From Pedobacter cryoconitis (lineage in GTDB: Bacteria > Bacteroidota > Bacteroidia > Sphingobacteriales > Sphingobacteriaceae): a stretch of DNA of 60,392 nt. Positions 43,567 through 52,198 of the stretch are shown in pieces (positions within the stretch are counted from its first letter, which is position 1; each line of letters begins with the position of its first letter). The notes below the pieces were generated by a model. That model did not search any database, was not told where the DNA came from, and saw only the letters and a program-made list of their open reading frames with translations. The position numbers were made by a program, and so were the translations under genes. Location: contig NZ_QLLR01000034.1 of the NCBI RefSeq assembly GCF_003259615.1, positions 1-60,392 on the forward strand. The letters run 5' to 3'.

Positions 43567-43595
43567 GTTAAACAGTGTTATCAACACTTGTTAAC
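43567..43595. promoter_or_regulatory. 29-bp imperfect palindrome upstream of the TPR operon
   Basis: GTTAA-2-AGTGTT-ATC-AACACT-2-TTAAC: two nested inverted repeats sharing one centre, 143 bp before the TPR gene start and 41 bp after pyrB. It has no T-run, so an operator is more likely than a terminator; the binding protein is unknown. Confidence 0.35.
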
Positions 43596-43737
43596 TTCTT
43601 ATGTTAATAAGACACGTTACAATAATTATATTAGCAGCAACCATATTTGAAATCATTGCAACCATCATGAGTTTATCGCGCTTTAAATCGTGGTAGCCCA
43701 TGGTAGTTTCATAACCGCTTAAAGAAATAAAACACCA

Positions 43738-46700
43738 ATGAAGAAAAAATACTTTTTTATTCCGCTTTTATTAGCTGGTAACCTTACCGCAGGTTATGCG
43801 CAGGTAAGTGCGTTAGTAAACCTCAATAAAAACTATCAGACGGGCCTTGAATTGCTTCAAAACGAAAAGTATGTCGCAGCAGCCCAGCAATTCAGATTGG
43901 TTGAACAGCTAAGACAAAAACCCGGAACAGCTCAGGAAAGCAACGCTGAACTTTCTTTACTGAAAGAGAACGCAAAGTTTTATGCCGCTGTCTGTGCTTT
44001 GGAATTGGGTAACCGCGACGCAGAAAGCCTGTTTCAAACCTTCATTAAAGATTATCCTTTAAACCCGAATACTAAATTAGCTTACTTCCACGTAGGTAAA
44101 TCTTACTTCGCACAAAAGAACTATCAGAAAGCATTGGACTGGTTTGAAAAAACTGACCCTTCTACCCTTTCTCAGAAACAAAGAACAGAATACCAGTTCA
44201 AACAAGCTTATTCTTATTTCGAACTGAAAAACACAGAAAAAGCAGAGCCTTTATTTGAAGCAGTAAAAAAAGTGGACGGTCCTTTCCAGGAAAGTGCAAC
44301 TTATTATTTCGCTTATATCAATTACCTGAATAAAGAATATAAAACAGCCCTGAGTAATTTTGAAAAACTGAAAGGTTCTAAAACTTACGAAGCAAGTTAT
44401 CCTTATTATATCACTTCGATGTATTACCTGGATGAGCGTTATGATGATGTCATCAGTTACGCTGTTCCCATCTTAAAAAATACGAAACAACAATTTGAAG
44501 CAGAAATGCTGAGTTTGATTGCGGCTTCCTATTTTGCGAAATCTGACTATAAAAATGCAGCACTGTATTTCAGTGATTTTTATACCAAAAGCGGCAATAC
44601 TAAAACTAAAAACAATCTCTTTATCTATCAGTACGGTTACTCCCTGTTTGAATTAGGGATGTACAGAGAATCTGTAGGTATATTAGAGCAGTTAACTACG
44701 GATGATGTGTATCTGCAAAGCGGAATGCACACTTTAGGACGTGCTTTCATTAAACTGGGCGACAAATCAAAAGCAAGAAGCGCTTTCTTCAGGGCATCAC
44801 GTCTTGAATTTGATAAAGTAACTCAGGAAGATGCCTGGATCAATTATGCAAGATTAAGTTATGAACTTGATTTCAATCAGCAGGCACTGGAATCTACACA
44901 GAGCTTCTTAAAGCAATTCCCTTCTTCCCGCAAAATCAACGATGCTAAAACTTTATTGGGTGAGATTCTTTTGACCAGTAAAAACTACCAGGCAGCGATT
45001 GATATTTTAGAACCTATTCAGAATAAATCACCAGAAGCACTGGAAGCTTACCAGAAGGTATTATACTTCAGAGGTCTGGAATTCTATAATGAACGTGCTT
45101 TCCCGAACGGACTTTCGATGTTTCAGCGTTCCAATGCAATCCCTAATGATGCTGAAATTCACGCATTGAGTACTTACTGGATGGCAGAAGCGATGTATGA
45201 ATTACGCAAGTATGGAGAAGCAGTCAGAACATTTGAGAAGTTCCTTGCGATGCCTGATGCAGAGAAAACCAAAGTATACAACTTTGCAAATTATGCTTTG
45301 GCTTATGCAGCCTTCGAAGATGAGAAATATGCAAAAGCGGCTACTTATTTCGAGCGCTTCCTGAATGGAAATGATAAAGACAAAAACACCGTAGTTGATG
45401 CGACTATGCGTTTAGCGGATTCTTATTTCGTGAGCAAAAGTTACGGCAATGCTTTAACGTACTATAACAGAATCATCACCAACAGATCTACTGGTGAAGA
45501 TTATGCTTTGTTCCAGAGAGGAATGATCCAGGGACTACAGGGACAGGATGATACCAAGATTGCTACAATGGGCAGCTTGTTACAACAATTCCCTTCTTCA
45601 AACTATGCGGATGATGCAGGTTTTGAAATTGCCTATACTTACTTCAATAAAGGTGATCTGGACAAATCAAAAACTGACCTGACTGCATTAATCAGTAAAT
45701 ATCCAAACAGCAGTTATGTGCCAAGGGCATTGGTTACCATCGGACTGGTACAATATAACCAGGATAAAGATGAAGAAGCATTAGCATCCTTCAAGAAAGT
45801 AATCAATGATTACGCGAGTACTGAAGAAGCTAAACAAGCTTTGGAATCTATCAAAAACATCTATGTGGACCGTGGTGATGCCAATGGCTTTATTGCTTAT
45901 GCCAACACTACGCCTATTGGTAATTACACGGTAGCAGAGCAGGACAATATCGTTTTCTCAGCAGCTAAGAACACATACCTGAAAGGTGACGCACAGGGAA
46001 CTGTAGAAAGTGTGAATGCTTACTTTGATAAATATCCGAAATCGATACATTCCAAAGAAGCGAAGTTTATCAGAGCAGAATCGCTGGTTAAACTGAACCG
46101 TCCGGATGAGGCAATTGCAGATTACGAATTCATTCTGAATGACTGGACCAGTGATTACACAGAGCGTTCACTGGTTAGTATTTCTAAATTATTTTTGGCA
46201 CAGAAGAAATACAACGAGGCTATCGTTTATCTGAAAAGACTGGAAACATCAGCAGATTACAAGTCGCATTATTCCTTCGCCATCAATAACCTGCTTCAGG
46301 CTTATACTGCCCTGAATATGCCGGATGATATGTTAAAGTATGTATTGCTGACTAAAGAATCTGACAAAGCTTCTGAAGAAGAAGTAAACAGTGCAGATCT
46401 GTACGCTGGTAAAGCTTACCTGTTAAAAGCCGATACCACAATGGCTGTAAAATCATTTGCTAACGTAGTTGCTAAAACAAAAACACTGGCAGCTGCAGAA
46501 GCAAAATATACCTTGGCACAAATTCAATATAATAAACATGACTATAAAACATCTCAGAAAACTTGTTTTGATTTAGTCAATAACATGCCTTCTTACGATT
46601 ATTGGGTGGCAAAAGCGTTTATCCTGCTGGCAGATAACTATGTCGCATTAAAAGACAAACTGCAGGCGAAAAGTACGCTCTTAAGTATTATTGATAACTA

Positions 46701-46758
46701 TGACGGTAAAGATGAAATTGTCGCTACTGCCAAAGAGAAATTAGAAAAAATTAAATAA
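43738..46758 (+). CDS. Large exported tetratricopeptide-repeat protein
   Basis: A 1006-residue protein with a signal peptide (FFIPLLLAGNLTAGYAQ) and TPR-like helical repeats along nearly its whole length, for example YFHVGKSYFAQKNYQKALDWFEK, YALAYAAFEDEKYAKAATYFERF-type units and SLVSISKLFLAQKKYNEAIVYL. It is probably a periplasmic or outer-membrane-associated scaffold. It is first in a co-directional run with a TonB-receptor-like barrel (11 bp downstream), an HU/SPOR membrane protein and ExbB-ExbD-TonB, which suggests a scaffold for an envelope-spanning machine. No enzymatic domain is visible. Confidence 0.88.
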   Translation: MKKKYFFIPLLLAGNLTAGYAQVSALVNLNKNYQTGLELLQNEKYVAAAQQFRLVEQLRQKPGTAQESNAELSLLKENAKFYAAVCALELGNRDAESLFQTFIKDYPLNPNTKLAYFHVGKSYFAQKNYQKALDWFEKTDPSTLSQKQRTEYQFKQAYSYFELKNTEKAEPLFEAVKKVDGPFQESATYYFAYINYLNKEYKTALSNFEKLKGSKTYEASYPYYITSMYYLDERYDDVISYAVPILKNTKQQFEAEMLSLIAASYFAKSDYKNAALYFSDFYTKSGNTKTKNNLFIYQYGYSLFELGMYRESVGILEQLTTDDVYLQSGMHTLGRAFIKLGDKSKARSAFFRASRLEFDKVTQEDAWINYARLSYELDFNQQALESTQSFLKQFPSSRKINDAKTLLGEILLTSKNYQAAIDILEPIQNKSPEALEAYQKVLYFRGLEFYNERAFPNGLSMFQRSNAIPNDAEIHALSTYWMAEAMYELRKYGEAVRTFEKFLAMPDAEKTKVYNFANYALAYAAFEDEKYAKAATYFERFLNGNDKDKNTVVDATMRLADSYFVSKSYGNALTYYNRIITNRSTGEDYALFQRGMIQGLQGQDDTKIATMGSLLQQFPSSNYADDAGFEIAYTYFNKGDLDKSKTDLTALISKYPNSSYVPRALVTIGLVQYNQDKDEEALASFKKVINDYASTEEAKQALESIKNIYVDRGDANGFIAYANTTPIGNYTVAEQDNIVFSAAKNTYLKGDAQGTVESVNAYFDKYPKSIHSKEAKFIRAESLVKLNRPDEAIADYEFILNDWTSDYTERSLVSISKLFLAQKKYNEAIVYLKRLETSADYKSHYSFAINNLLQAYTALNMPDDMLKYVLLTKESDKASEEEVNSADLYAGKAYLLKADTTMAVKSFANVVAKTKTLAAAEAKYTLAQIQYNKHDYKTSQKTCFDLVNNMPSYDYWVAKAFILLADNYVALKDKLQAKSTLLSIIDNYDGKDEIVATAKEKLEKIK

Positions 46759-46769
46759 GACAAAGCACC

Positions 46770-48548
46770 ATGAGATTCAACAAATTATTATATACTACTG
46801 TTTTTTTACTGACCGCTGGCACACTGACCATTCAGGCTCAGGATAAAAAACCGATCGAGAAAAAACCTACTGAAAAGAAGACTGCAGAAAAAAAGGCTGC
46901 AGAAAAAAAGGTCACTGATAAAAAGGTAGCCGATAAAAACGATGACGATAAACAAGTAACAGAAGAAATTGAAGTAGTAAGACCCTATAAGCCAATTTTA
47001 GCTGAAGCGGTTAAACTAAGAAGAAGCCCGGATTTGAACGATGTTAAAACTTATAAAGCACGTTTCAATTACAGCTTAACTGATAGAAAGCTGGAACTTA
47101 ATTCAGACATTGATAAGTTATATGCACAAGAGGTTGCGGCAGAAAAACAGACAGAAATTATCAATAACTATGTAAAAGGGGCTTTCGGTTCAGCCAGCAC
47201 AGTTTTAGGAGAAGCCTATATTAATATGGGACGTTCTGAAGACTTTCAGGCAGGTGGTTTTTTCAGACACTTTAGTCAGTCGGGAAAATTAAACGGACAG
47301 AAATTCAACCAGCAGCAATTAAGTGTTTTCGGACGCAGCATCGGTGAGCAGGCGATATTCAGCGGTCGTATTAATTACGAAAGAAAAGGTCTTTATTTCT
47401 ACGGTTACGACGATAGTAATCCATTAAGAAATCCAAATCCTGGAAAACAGTCTTTCAACTTTATTGAAGCTGAAGCTGAAGTTGTCAACAAGCACAGTGA
47501 AGATGAAGATGCGTTAAGTTATGCCGCTAAAATAAATGGTTATATCTGGGGTGACCAGTTATCTGCCAGTGAAAACTCGGTTGTGATTAACGGTTATTTA
47601 AATAAAAGAATCAGCAGTTTCAACTTCGGTCTGGCTGCTTCAGGAGAGTTTGGAAATACGAAGGACGTATCTACAAGTGTAACCAATAATTTATTACGTT
47701 TAAATCCATATATCCGTTTACAGGCTAATGGGATTAAGATCACTGCAGGAATTAACTTTGTTCAGGAATTTGGTACGGTATCTAAATCAAGAATCTTCCC
47801 TGCTGTAACTGCAGATTTCACTATTATTCCTGATTACCTTCAGATCTTTGGAGAGATTAAAGGAGACGTGAACAGAAATTCTATGAAAGAATTCTCGGAT
47901 GAAAACCCATTCCTGAATAGCAATATCGCCATTAAAAACTCTATTGAAAAGTTAAGTTTCAGTGCAGGTATTAAAGGTACTGGAGGCCCTGGTTTTGGTT
48001 ACAAAGCAAGAGTATACCGTAAGGAAATTACTGACATGCCGCTTTTTGTCAACAACTTTACTGACTTCAATAAATTTGATGTGATCTATGATTTCGGAAC
48101 GATGAAGTTATTAGGTTTAGAAGGTGAAGTTTCTGTACAGGTGAGTGATCAGTTAAAATGGACTGGTAAAATCAATGTAGAAGATTACAAACCAGCTTCA
48201 GAACAATATAGCTGGTTCAAACCTCAATTGCGTATAAGTTCAGACCTTTTATACAATGTAACAGACAAATTAGGTTTTACTGCTGCTGTAGCTATCCAGG
48301 ATGCCTCTAATGCAAAAATTTATACTGCTGCTCCAGCTACTCCTTACATCATCCCTAACCCTGCTATCGAACAAGTAGTGAATGTGAAAGGTTTTGTAGA
48401 CCTTGGACTTGGTGCTAACTATAAGATCAACAACAAATTCTCAGCATTCGTTAAAGCGAATAACCTGTTAAATAAAGAATACAGCAGATACTTATACTAC
48501 CAGGCAATTGGTGTGAATGTATTTGGCGGAATCAGCTATTCGTTCTAA
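46770..48548 (+). CDS. TonB-receptor-like outer-membrane barrel without a plug
   Basis: A 592-residue protein: signal peptide (LLYTTVFLLTAGTLTIQAQ), then about 50 residues of Lys/Glu/Asp-rich repeats (EKKPTEKKTAEKKAAEKK), then the motif EEIEVVRPYKPILAEAVKL, then alternating amphipathic strands to a final GISYSF. The barrel ends with a TonB-receptor-like segment (FSAFVKANNLLNKEY). I cannot find the plug domain that normally follows the signal peptide. The charged linker could span the periplasm or bind a partner. It lies 11 bp after the TPR gene; a hairpin then separates it from the HU/SPOR gene. Confidence 0.8.
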   Translation: MRFNKLLYTTVFLLTAGTLTIQAQDKKPIEKKPTEKKTAEKKAAEKKVTDKKVADKNDDDKQVTEEIEVVRPYKPILAEAVKLRRSPDLNDVKTYKARFNYSLTDRKLELNSDIDKLYAQEVAAEKQTEIINNYVKGAFGSASTVLGEAYINMGRSEDFQAGGFFRHFSQSGKLNGQKFNQQQLSVFGRSIGEQAIFSGRINYERKGLYFYGYDDSNPLRNPNPGKQSFNFIEAEAEVVNKHSEDEDALSYAAKINGYIWGDQLSASENSVVINGYLNKRISSFNFGLAASGEFGNTKDVSTSVTNNLLRLNPYIRLQANGIKITAGINFVQEFGTVSKSRIFPAVTADFTIIPDYLQIFGEIKGDVNRNSMKEFSDENPFLNSNIAIKNSIEKLSFSAGIKGTGGPGFGYKARVYRKEITDMPLFVNNFTDFNKFDVIYDFGTMKLLGLEGEVSVQVSDQLKWTGKINVEDYKPASEQYSWFKPQLRISSDLLYNVTDKLGFTAAVAIQDASNAKIYTAAPATPYIIPNPAIEQVVNVKGFVDLGLGANYKINNKFSAFVKANNLLNKEYSRYLYYQAIGVNVFGGISYSF

Positions 48549-48552
48549 GAGC

Positions 48553-48574
48553 TTGCCTGGATTTATCCAGGCAA
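48553..48574 (+). terminator. Hairpin between barrel and HU/SPOR genes
   Basis: TTGCCTGGAT and ATCCAGGCAA are perfect 10-bp arms with a 2-nt centre, followed by an AT-rich palindrome (CAATTATAATTG at 48578-48589) but not a T-run. It may be a partial terminator or a processing site. Confidence 0.45.
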
Positions 48575-48622
48575 TTACAATTATAATTGGTTGATACGGA
48601 ATTTAAATTTATTTTTACCAGA

Positions 48623-50218
48623 ATGGATATCTTATCTTACCTCTCAGAACTTATTCAAACCCGTAAAGCTGTAGGAGTTTCCGGATTGGGAACTGTCTAC
48701 AAAAAGAAATTACCGGGAAGGTATGATGCTGAAACGCATTCATTCGTACCTCCCAGTTATGTAATTGACTTTACGCCTGAAGTTAAAGAAGAGATTATAT
48801 TAGCCGAATTTATCAGTAAAAAAAGGAATGTATCAATTGATACTGCCAACTACTTTATTGATGAATTCAGCACTGGTATTCTGCAGCAGTTAAATGATCA
48901 GCAGGAAGCCGGCTTTGGTGAACTTGGAAAATTATATAAAGCTGATGATGAAGTACACTTTGAACCAGCTGAGAAACTGAATTACGGTTTCGATTTTTAT
49001 GGTTTGCCAGTTGTAAAAGCAGAGCAGGAACCTTCAGCTGAAGAGATCATGCCTGAAACCCCATCGGTCGAAGAAAACCAACCCAATACGGAAGAAACAA
49101 TATCAGCTGAGACTCCGGCTGAAGAAGAAGTTTTACCTTTTGAAACTCCTGTTGTTCCCGATCAGATAGAAACTCCTGAAGAGGAAGAATCACTTGAAGA
49201 GCCCGTTGTTGCAGCAGCACCAGTAGTTGTTCCTGCAGAAGAAACGGTTGATCCTGTTGAAGAACCAGCATCGCCGGAAGAAGAAGCAACAGCTCCTGCT
49301 CAGGAAGTTGAAATTCCTGTGGAAGAAGTACCAGTAGCTGTGGAAGAAGCACCAGCTCCTGAGGAAGAAGCACCTGTAGCCGTTCCTGTAGAGGAAACAG
49401 TACCTCCGGTTACTTCTTTACAAGAACCAGCCATCGAAACTGTTGTTCCTGATCACGAGAACTTTATTCCTGACAGTCCGGTTCCGCCACGTAAAGATGA
49501 AAAACAACTTCGTGCAGAAATTGAAGCCTTAAACTTCTACCGTTCTAAATCTCCGGTTGAAAAAACTACGATCACTGAACAGGAAGAAGTAATCTGGAAT
49601 ATCAAAGACAATGTCAAAACACCAGAGCCAGCTCCGTTTTACAATAAGAACGAAGAAGTTTACATCCCTGAACAAGAGGAAGAAAAAGCTAAAACAACCC
49701 CATTATATTTAAAAATTATCCTTGGCCTGCTAATTTTGGTGATCATGATGATTGTCGCTTATATGGTTAAACCAGAATGGTTTAGTGGAATATTAGCAAA
49801 CAGTCCTTTTGCAACTCCAAAAACTGAAGAACCAGTTAAAAGACCAATACAGGAAAGATATAAATCTGAGGCTGTGCCCACTCCTGTTGATACCCTTAAA
49901 AATACAACACCTGCCGCTGCTGCAGTCACTTCAAAGAAAGACTCAGTACTGAAAAAAGCAGTAGCCCCGGCACGTGATACCGCTGTAGTTTATGAAATTA
50001 TAGGCGCTTCCATGCACGATCAGAAAGAAGCCGACAGGTTTATTGAGCTGATGAAAAGAAGCGGTATTACTGCGAAAGTTGTCACCAATATGTCGGGAAA
50101 AAGACTAAAGATGAGTATTGCAACGTTAAAAGATGAGGAATCAGCCAAGCTTGAACTGGAGAAACTATCAAAAAAACTAAAGATACCCGGAATATACATT
50201 TATAAAAACAAACAATAA
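48623..50218 (+). CDS. Membrane protein with HU-CCDC81-type and SPOR domains
   Basis: The ATG at 48623 (MDILSYLSELIQTRK) is used; an in-frame upstream start at 48587 lacks similarity. Of 531 residues, about 1-130 match the bacterial HU-CCDC81-type domain (KAVGVSGLGTVYKKKLPGRY; FGELGKLYKADDEVHFEP), about 135-290 are a Glu/Pro/Ala/Val-rich linker, about 361-385 are a transmembrane helix (LKIILGLLILVIMMIVAYMV) and the last 90 residues are a SPOR domain that binds septal peptidoglycan. It therefore places a DNA-binding-like fold in the cytoplasm and a division-site anchor in the periplasm. Next to ExbBD-TonB genes. Confidence 0.85.
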   Translation: MDILSYLSELIQTRKAVGVSGLGTVYKKKLPGRYDAETHSFVPPSYVIDFTPEVKEEIILAEFISKKRNVSIDTANYFIDEFSTGILQQLNDQQEAGFGELGKLYKADDEVHFEPAEKLNYGFDFYGLPVVKAEQEPSAEEIMPETPSVEENQPNTEETISAETPAEEEVLPFETPVVPDQIETPEEEESLEEPVVAAAPVVVPAEETVDPVEEPASPEEEATAPAQEVEIPVEEVPVAVEEAPAPEEEAPVAVPVEETVPPVTSLQEPAIETVVPDHENFIPDSPVPPRKDEKQLRAEIEALNFYRSKSPVEKTTITEQEEVIWNIKDNVKTPEPAPFYNKNEEVYIPEQEEEKAKTTPLYLKIILGLLILVIMMIVAYMVKPEWFSGILANSPFATPKTEEPVKRPIQERYKSEAVPTPVDTLKNTTPAAAAVTSKKDSVLKKAVAPARDTAVVYEIIGASMHDQKEADRFIELMKRSGITAKVVTNMSGKRLKMSIATLKDEESAKLELEKLSKKLKIPGIYIYKNKQ

Positions 50219-50220
50219 AT

Positions 50221-50931
50221 ATGATCACTTTGCTACAGGTTGCTACAGATACAGTACACCATTTAACAGATACCGCCAACGCCGCAAACCAGGCTGTAGC
50301 TGCTGTACCTCAGGAACTTCACTTCTTTGATTTACTGATGAAGGGTGGCTGGGTTATGCTTCCGCTTGCATTTCTTGCTTTTGCCGGTTTGATAATCTTC
50401 GTTGAACGTTATCTGACTATCAGAAAATCTTCTAAAACAGAATCGAACCTGATGCTTCAGATTAAACAATATATCCATGAAGGCCGGTTGGAAAATGCGA
50501 TCGCTTTATGCAGAAATACGAACTCTCCTTTGGGACGTATGCTGGAAAAAGGGCTTAGACGTATCGGTCGTCCGATCAAGGATATTGAAGCTGCAATTGA
50601 AAATGTAGGAAAACTGGAAGTCTCTAAATTAGAGAAGAACATCAGTATCTTAGGTATTATTGCTGGTATAGCGCCGATGCTTGGTTTCGTAGGAACGATT
50701 ATCGGGGTAATTACAATTTTCCATGATGTATCCGTAAAAGGTGCTATTGAGATCGGAACCATATCTGGTGGTTTGTATACTAAAATGATTACTTCAGCAA
50801 CAGGACTGATCGTAGGTATTATCGCTTATGTTTTATACCACATCCTGAATGCAATGGTAGAAAGGATCATCCTGAGAATGGAAACCGACGCATTAGAATT
50901 TATTGATCTATTAGAGGAACCAGGTAAATAA
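50221..50931 (+). CDS. exbB: MotA/TolQ/ExbB proton-channel family protein
   Basis: A 236-residue inner-membrane protein with three membrane segments: one near 38-62 (WVMLPLAFLAFAGLIIFVER), one near 140-165 (SILGIIAGIAPMLGFVGTIIGVI) and one near 180-205 (MITSATGLIVGIIAYVLYHIL). The conserved channel residues of the family lie in these. With ExbD it uses the proton gradient to drive a TonB-type protein. It starts 2 bp after the HU/SPOR stop, overlaps exbD by 1 bp, and its start is fixed by that spacing. Confidence 0.93.
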   Translation: MITLLQVATDTVHHLTDTANAANQAVAAVPQELHFFDLLMKGGWVMLPLAFLAFAGLIIFVERYLTIRKSSKTESNLMLQIKQYIHEGRLENAIALCRNTNSPLGRMLEKGLRRIGRPIKDIEAAIENVGKLEVSKLEKNISILGIIAGIAPMLGFVGTIIGVITIFHDVSVKGAIEIGTISGGLYTKMITSATGLIVGIIAYVLYHILNAMVERIILRMETDALEFIDLLEEPGK

Positions 50932-51332
50932 TGAATCTACGCAAAAGAAATAAAGGAACTGTTGAGGTACATACTTCTGCGCTGAATGACATCATGTTTT
51001 TCCTGATGCTGTTCTTCCTGCTTGCTTCGGCAGCAGTGAACCCGCAGGTCGTTAAACTACTTCTTCCACGTTCTGAATCCGGACAACAATCTGCCGCTCA
51101 AAAAACAGTCACTGTCTCTATCAATGATAATCTGACTTATTTTGTAGAGAAACAGCCTGTTACCCTTGATCAGATGAAAGCAAGTATTGAAACTTATCAA
51201 AAAGCGTCTCCGGATCTGACAATTGTATTGTATGTTGCCAGAGGAGTATCTATCGAGAATACTATGGCAGTGTTTGATGTAGCCAATCAGTTGAAACTGA
51301 AAGTTGTATTAGCTGTAGAACCAAAAAAATAA
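50931..51332 (+). CDS. exbD: ExbD/TolR-family protein
   Basis: A 133-residue single-pass protein. The membrane helix DIMFFLMLFFLLASA begins with the conserved aspartate thought to carry protons, and the periplasmic domain follows (VTVSINDNLTYFVEKQPVTL; LTIVLYVARGVSIENTMAVFDV). It stacks with ExbB around the channel. The start codon overlaps the exbB stop and its own stop overlaps the tonB-like start, so three genes are translationally coupled. Confidence 0.93.
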   Translation: MNLRKRNKGTVEVHTSALNDIMFFLMLFFLLASAAVNPQVVKLLLPRSESGQQSAAQKTVTVSINDNLTYFVEKQPVTLDQMKASIETYQKASPDLTIVLYVARGVSIENTMAVFDVANQLKLKVVLAVEPKK

Positions 51333-52153
51333 TGACTTACCATAAAGAAGAAAATAACTATCCTAAAGCCGTAGCAATATCCACCGCGATTATGGCTGGT
51401 TTATTGATATTAAGCTTTTTTATTGCTATCGGGACTTTCAAACCTGTTGAAGAAGCAGGTATGGGTGGAATGGTAGTTAATTATGGTACTTCTGTAGAGG
51501 GGATGGGTACAGATTATACCAGTATCGAAGAACCATCTGCTGACCCGGATGCGAACAAGCAGCTTCCTGACAAAGTAGTTCCGGAAAAAGTGGTTACGCC
51601 TGTCAAATCAGTAGAAAGTACAGATAAGGAAATCACTACACAAGACAATGAAGAAGCAGTAAGTATCAGTACCAAGAAAAACACTAAACCTTCTACGCCT
51701 GCTGTCGCGACTAAGGTTGTTGACAAACCAGCCAAACCTGCAGTGAATCAAAATGCACTTTATAAAGGTAAAGCCAATAAAGGGAATGGACAAGGAGACG
51801 GAACCGGCACAACACCTGGTAATCAGGGATCAGTAAACGGAGATCCGCTTGCCAATAACTATGGAGAAGGTGGCTCTGGTTTTGGAGGTACACCGATTGC
51901 TTTAAGACGCTTTACCAACCTCGTTACCCCACAGGATAACGGACAAAAAACAGGTAAAATAGCAGTGAGGATCAGCATTAATAAACAAGGAATAGTTGTT
52001 GATGCCACTCCCGGTGTGAGAGGAACAACCCTGCAGGATTTAGACCTTTGGGCCAAATGTAAAGCAGCCGTAATGGGTGCACGGCTCAATCAATCTGAAT
52101 CAGCACCCGACCTTCAGGTAGGCGTGGTAGTTTTTAATTTTAAAGTGAAATAA
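51332..52153 (+). CDS. TonB-family energy-transducing protein
   Basis: A 273-residue protein with an N-terminal membrane anchor (AVAISTAIMAGLLILSFFIA), a long Pro/Lys/Glu-rich and Gly/Asn-rich periplasmic linker (VVPEKVVTPVKSVES; NKGNGQGDGTGTTPGNQG) and a C-terminal beta domain (IAVRISINKQGIVVDATPG; VGVVVFNFKV) that resembles TonB. It should transmit motion from ExbBD to outer-membrane proteins. Its overlap with exbD makes a dedicated set; the plug-less barrel and the large TPR protein upstream are candidate partners. Confidence 0.88.
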   Translation: MTYHKEENNYPKAVAISTAIMAGLLILSFFIAIGTFKPVEEAGMGGMVVNYGTSVEGMGTDYTSIEEPSADPDANKQLPDKVVPEKVVTPVKSVESTDKEITTQDNEEAVSISTKKNTKPSTPAVATKVVDKPAKPAVNQNALYKGKANKGNGQGDGTGTTPGNQGSVNGDPLANNYGEGGSGFGGTPIALRRFTNLVTPQDNGQKTGKIAVRISINKQGIVVDATPGVRGTTLQDLDLWAKCKAAVMGARLNQSESAPDLQVGVVVFNFKVK

Positions 52154-52169
52154 AATCCGGTTTCTTTGA

Positions 52170-52177
52170 TACTTTTG
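52170..52177 (+). promoter_or_regulatory. -7 element upstream of folC
   Basis: TACTTTTG matches TAnnTTTG and lies 21 bp before the folC ATG. folC may therefore have its own promoter inside the co-directional run. Confidence 0.45.
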
Positions 52178-52198
52178 TACGCTTAGCAAATCATTTCA

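Noticed and set aside
49047..49373. Leu/Gln-rich 108-aa ORF on the minus strand
   Set aside because: It is antisense to the Glu/Pro/Ala-rich linker of the HU/SPOR protein; the composition is a by-product of GAA/CCT-type codons.
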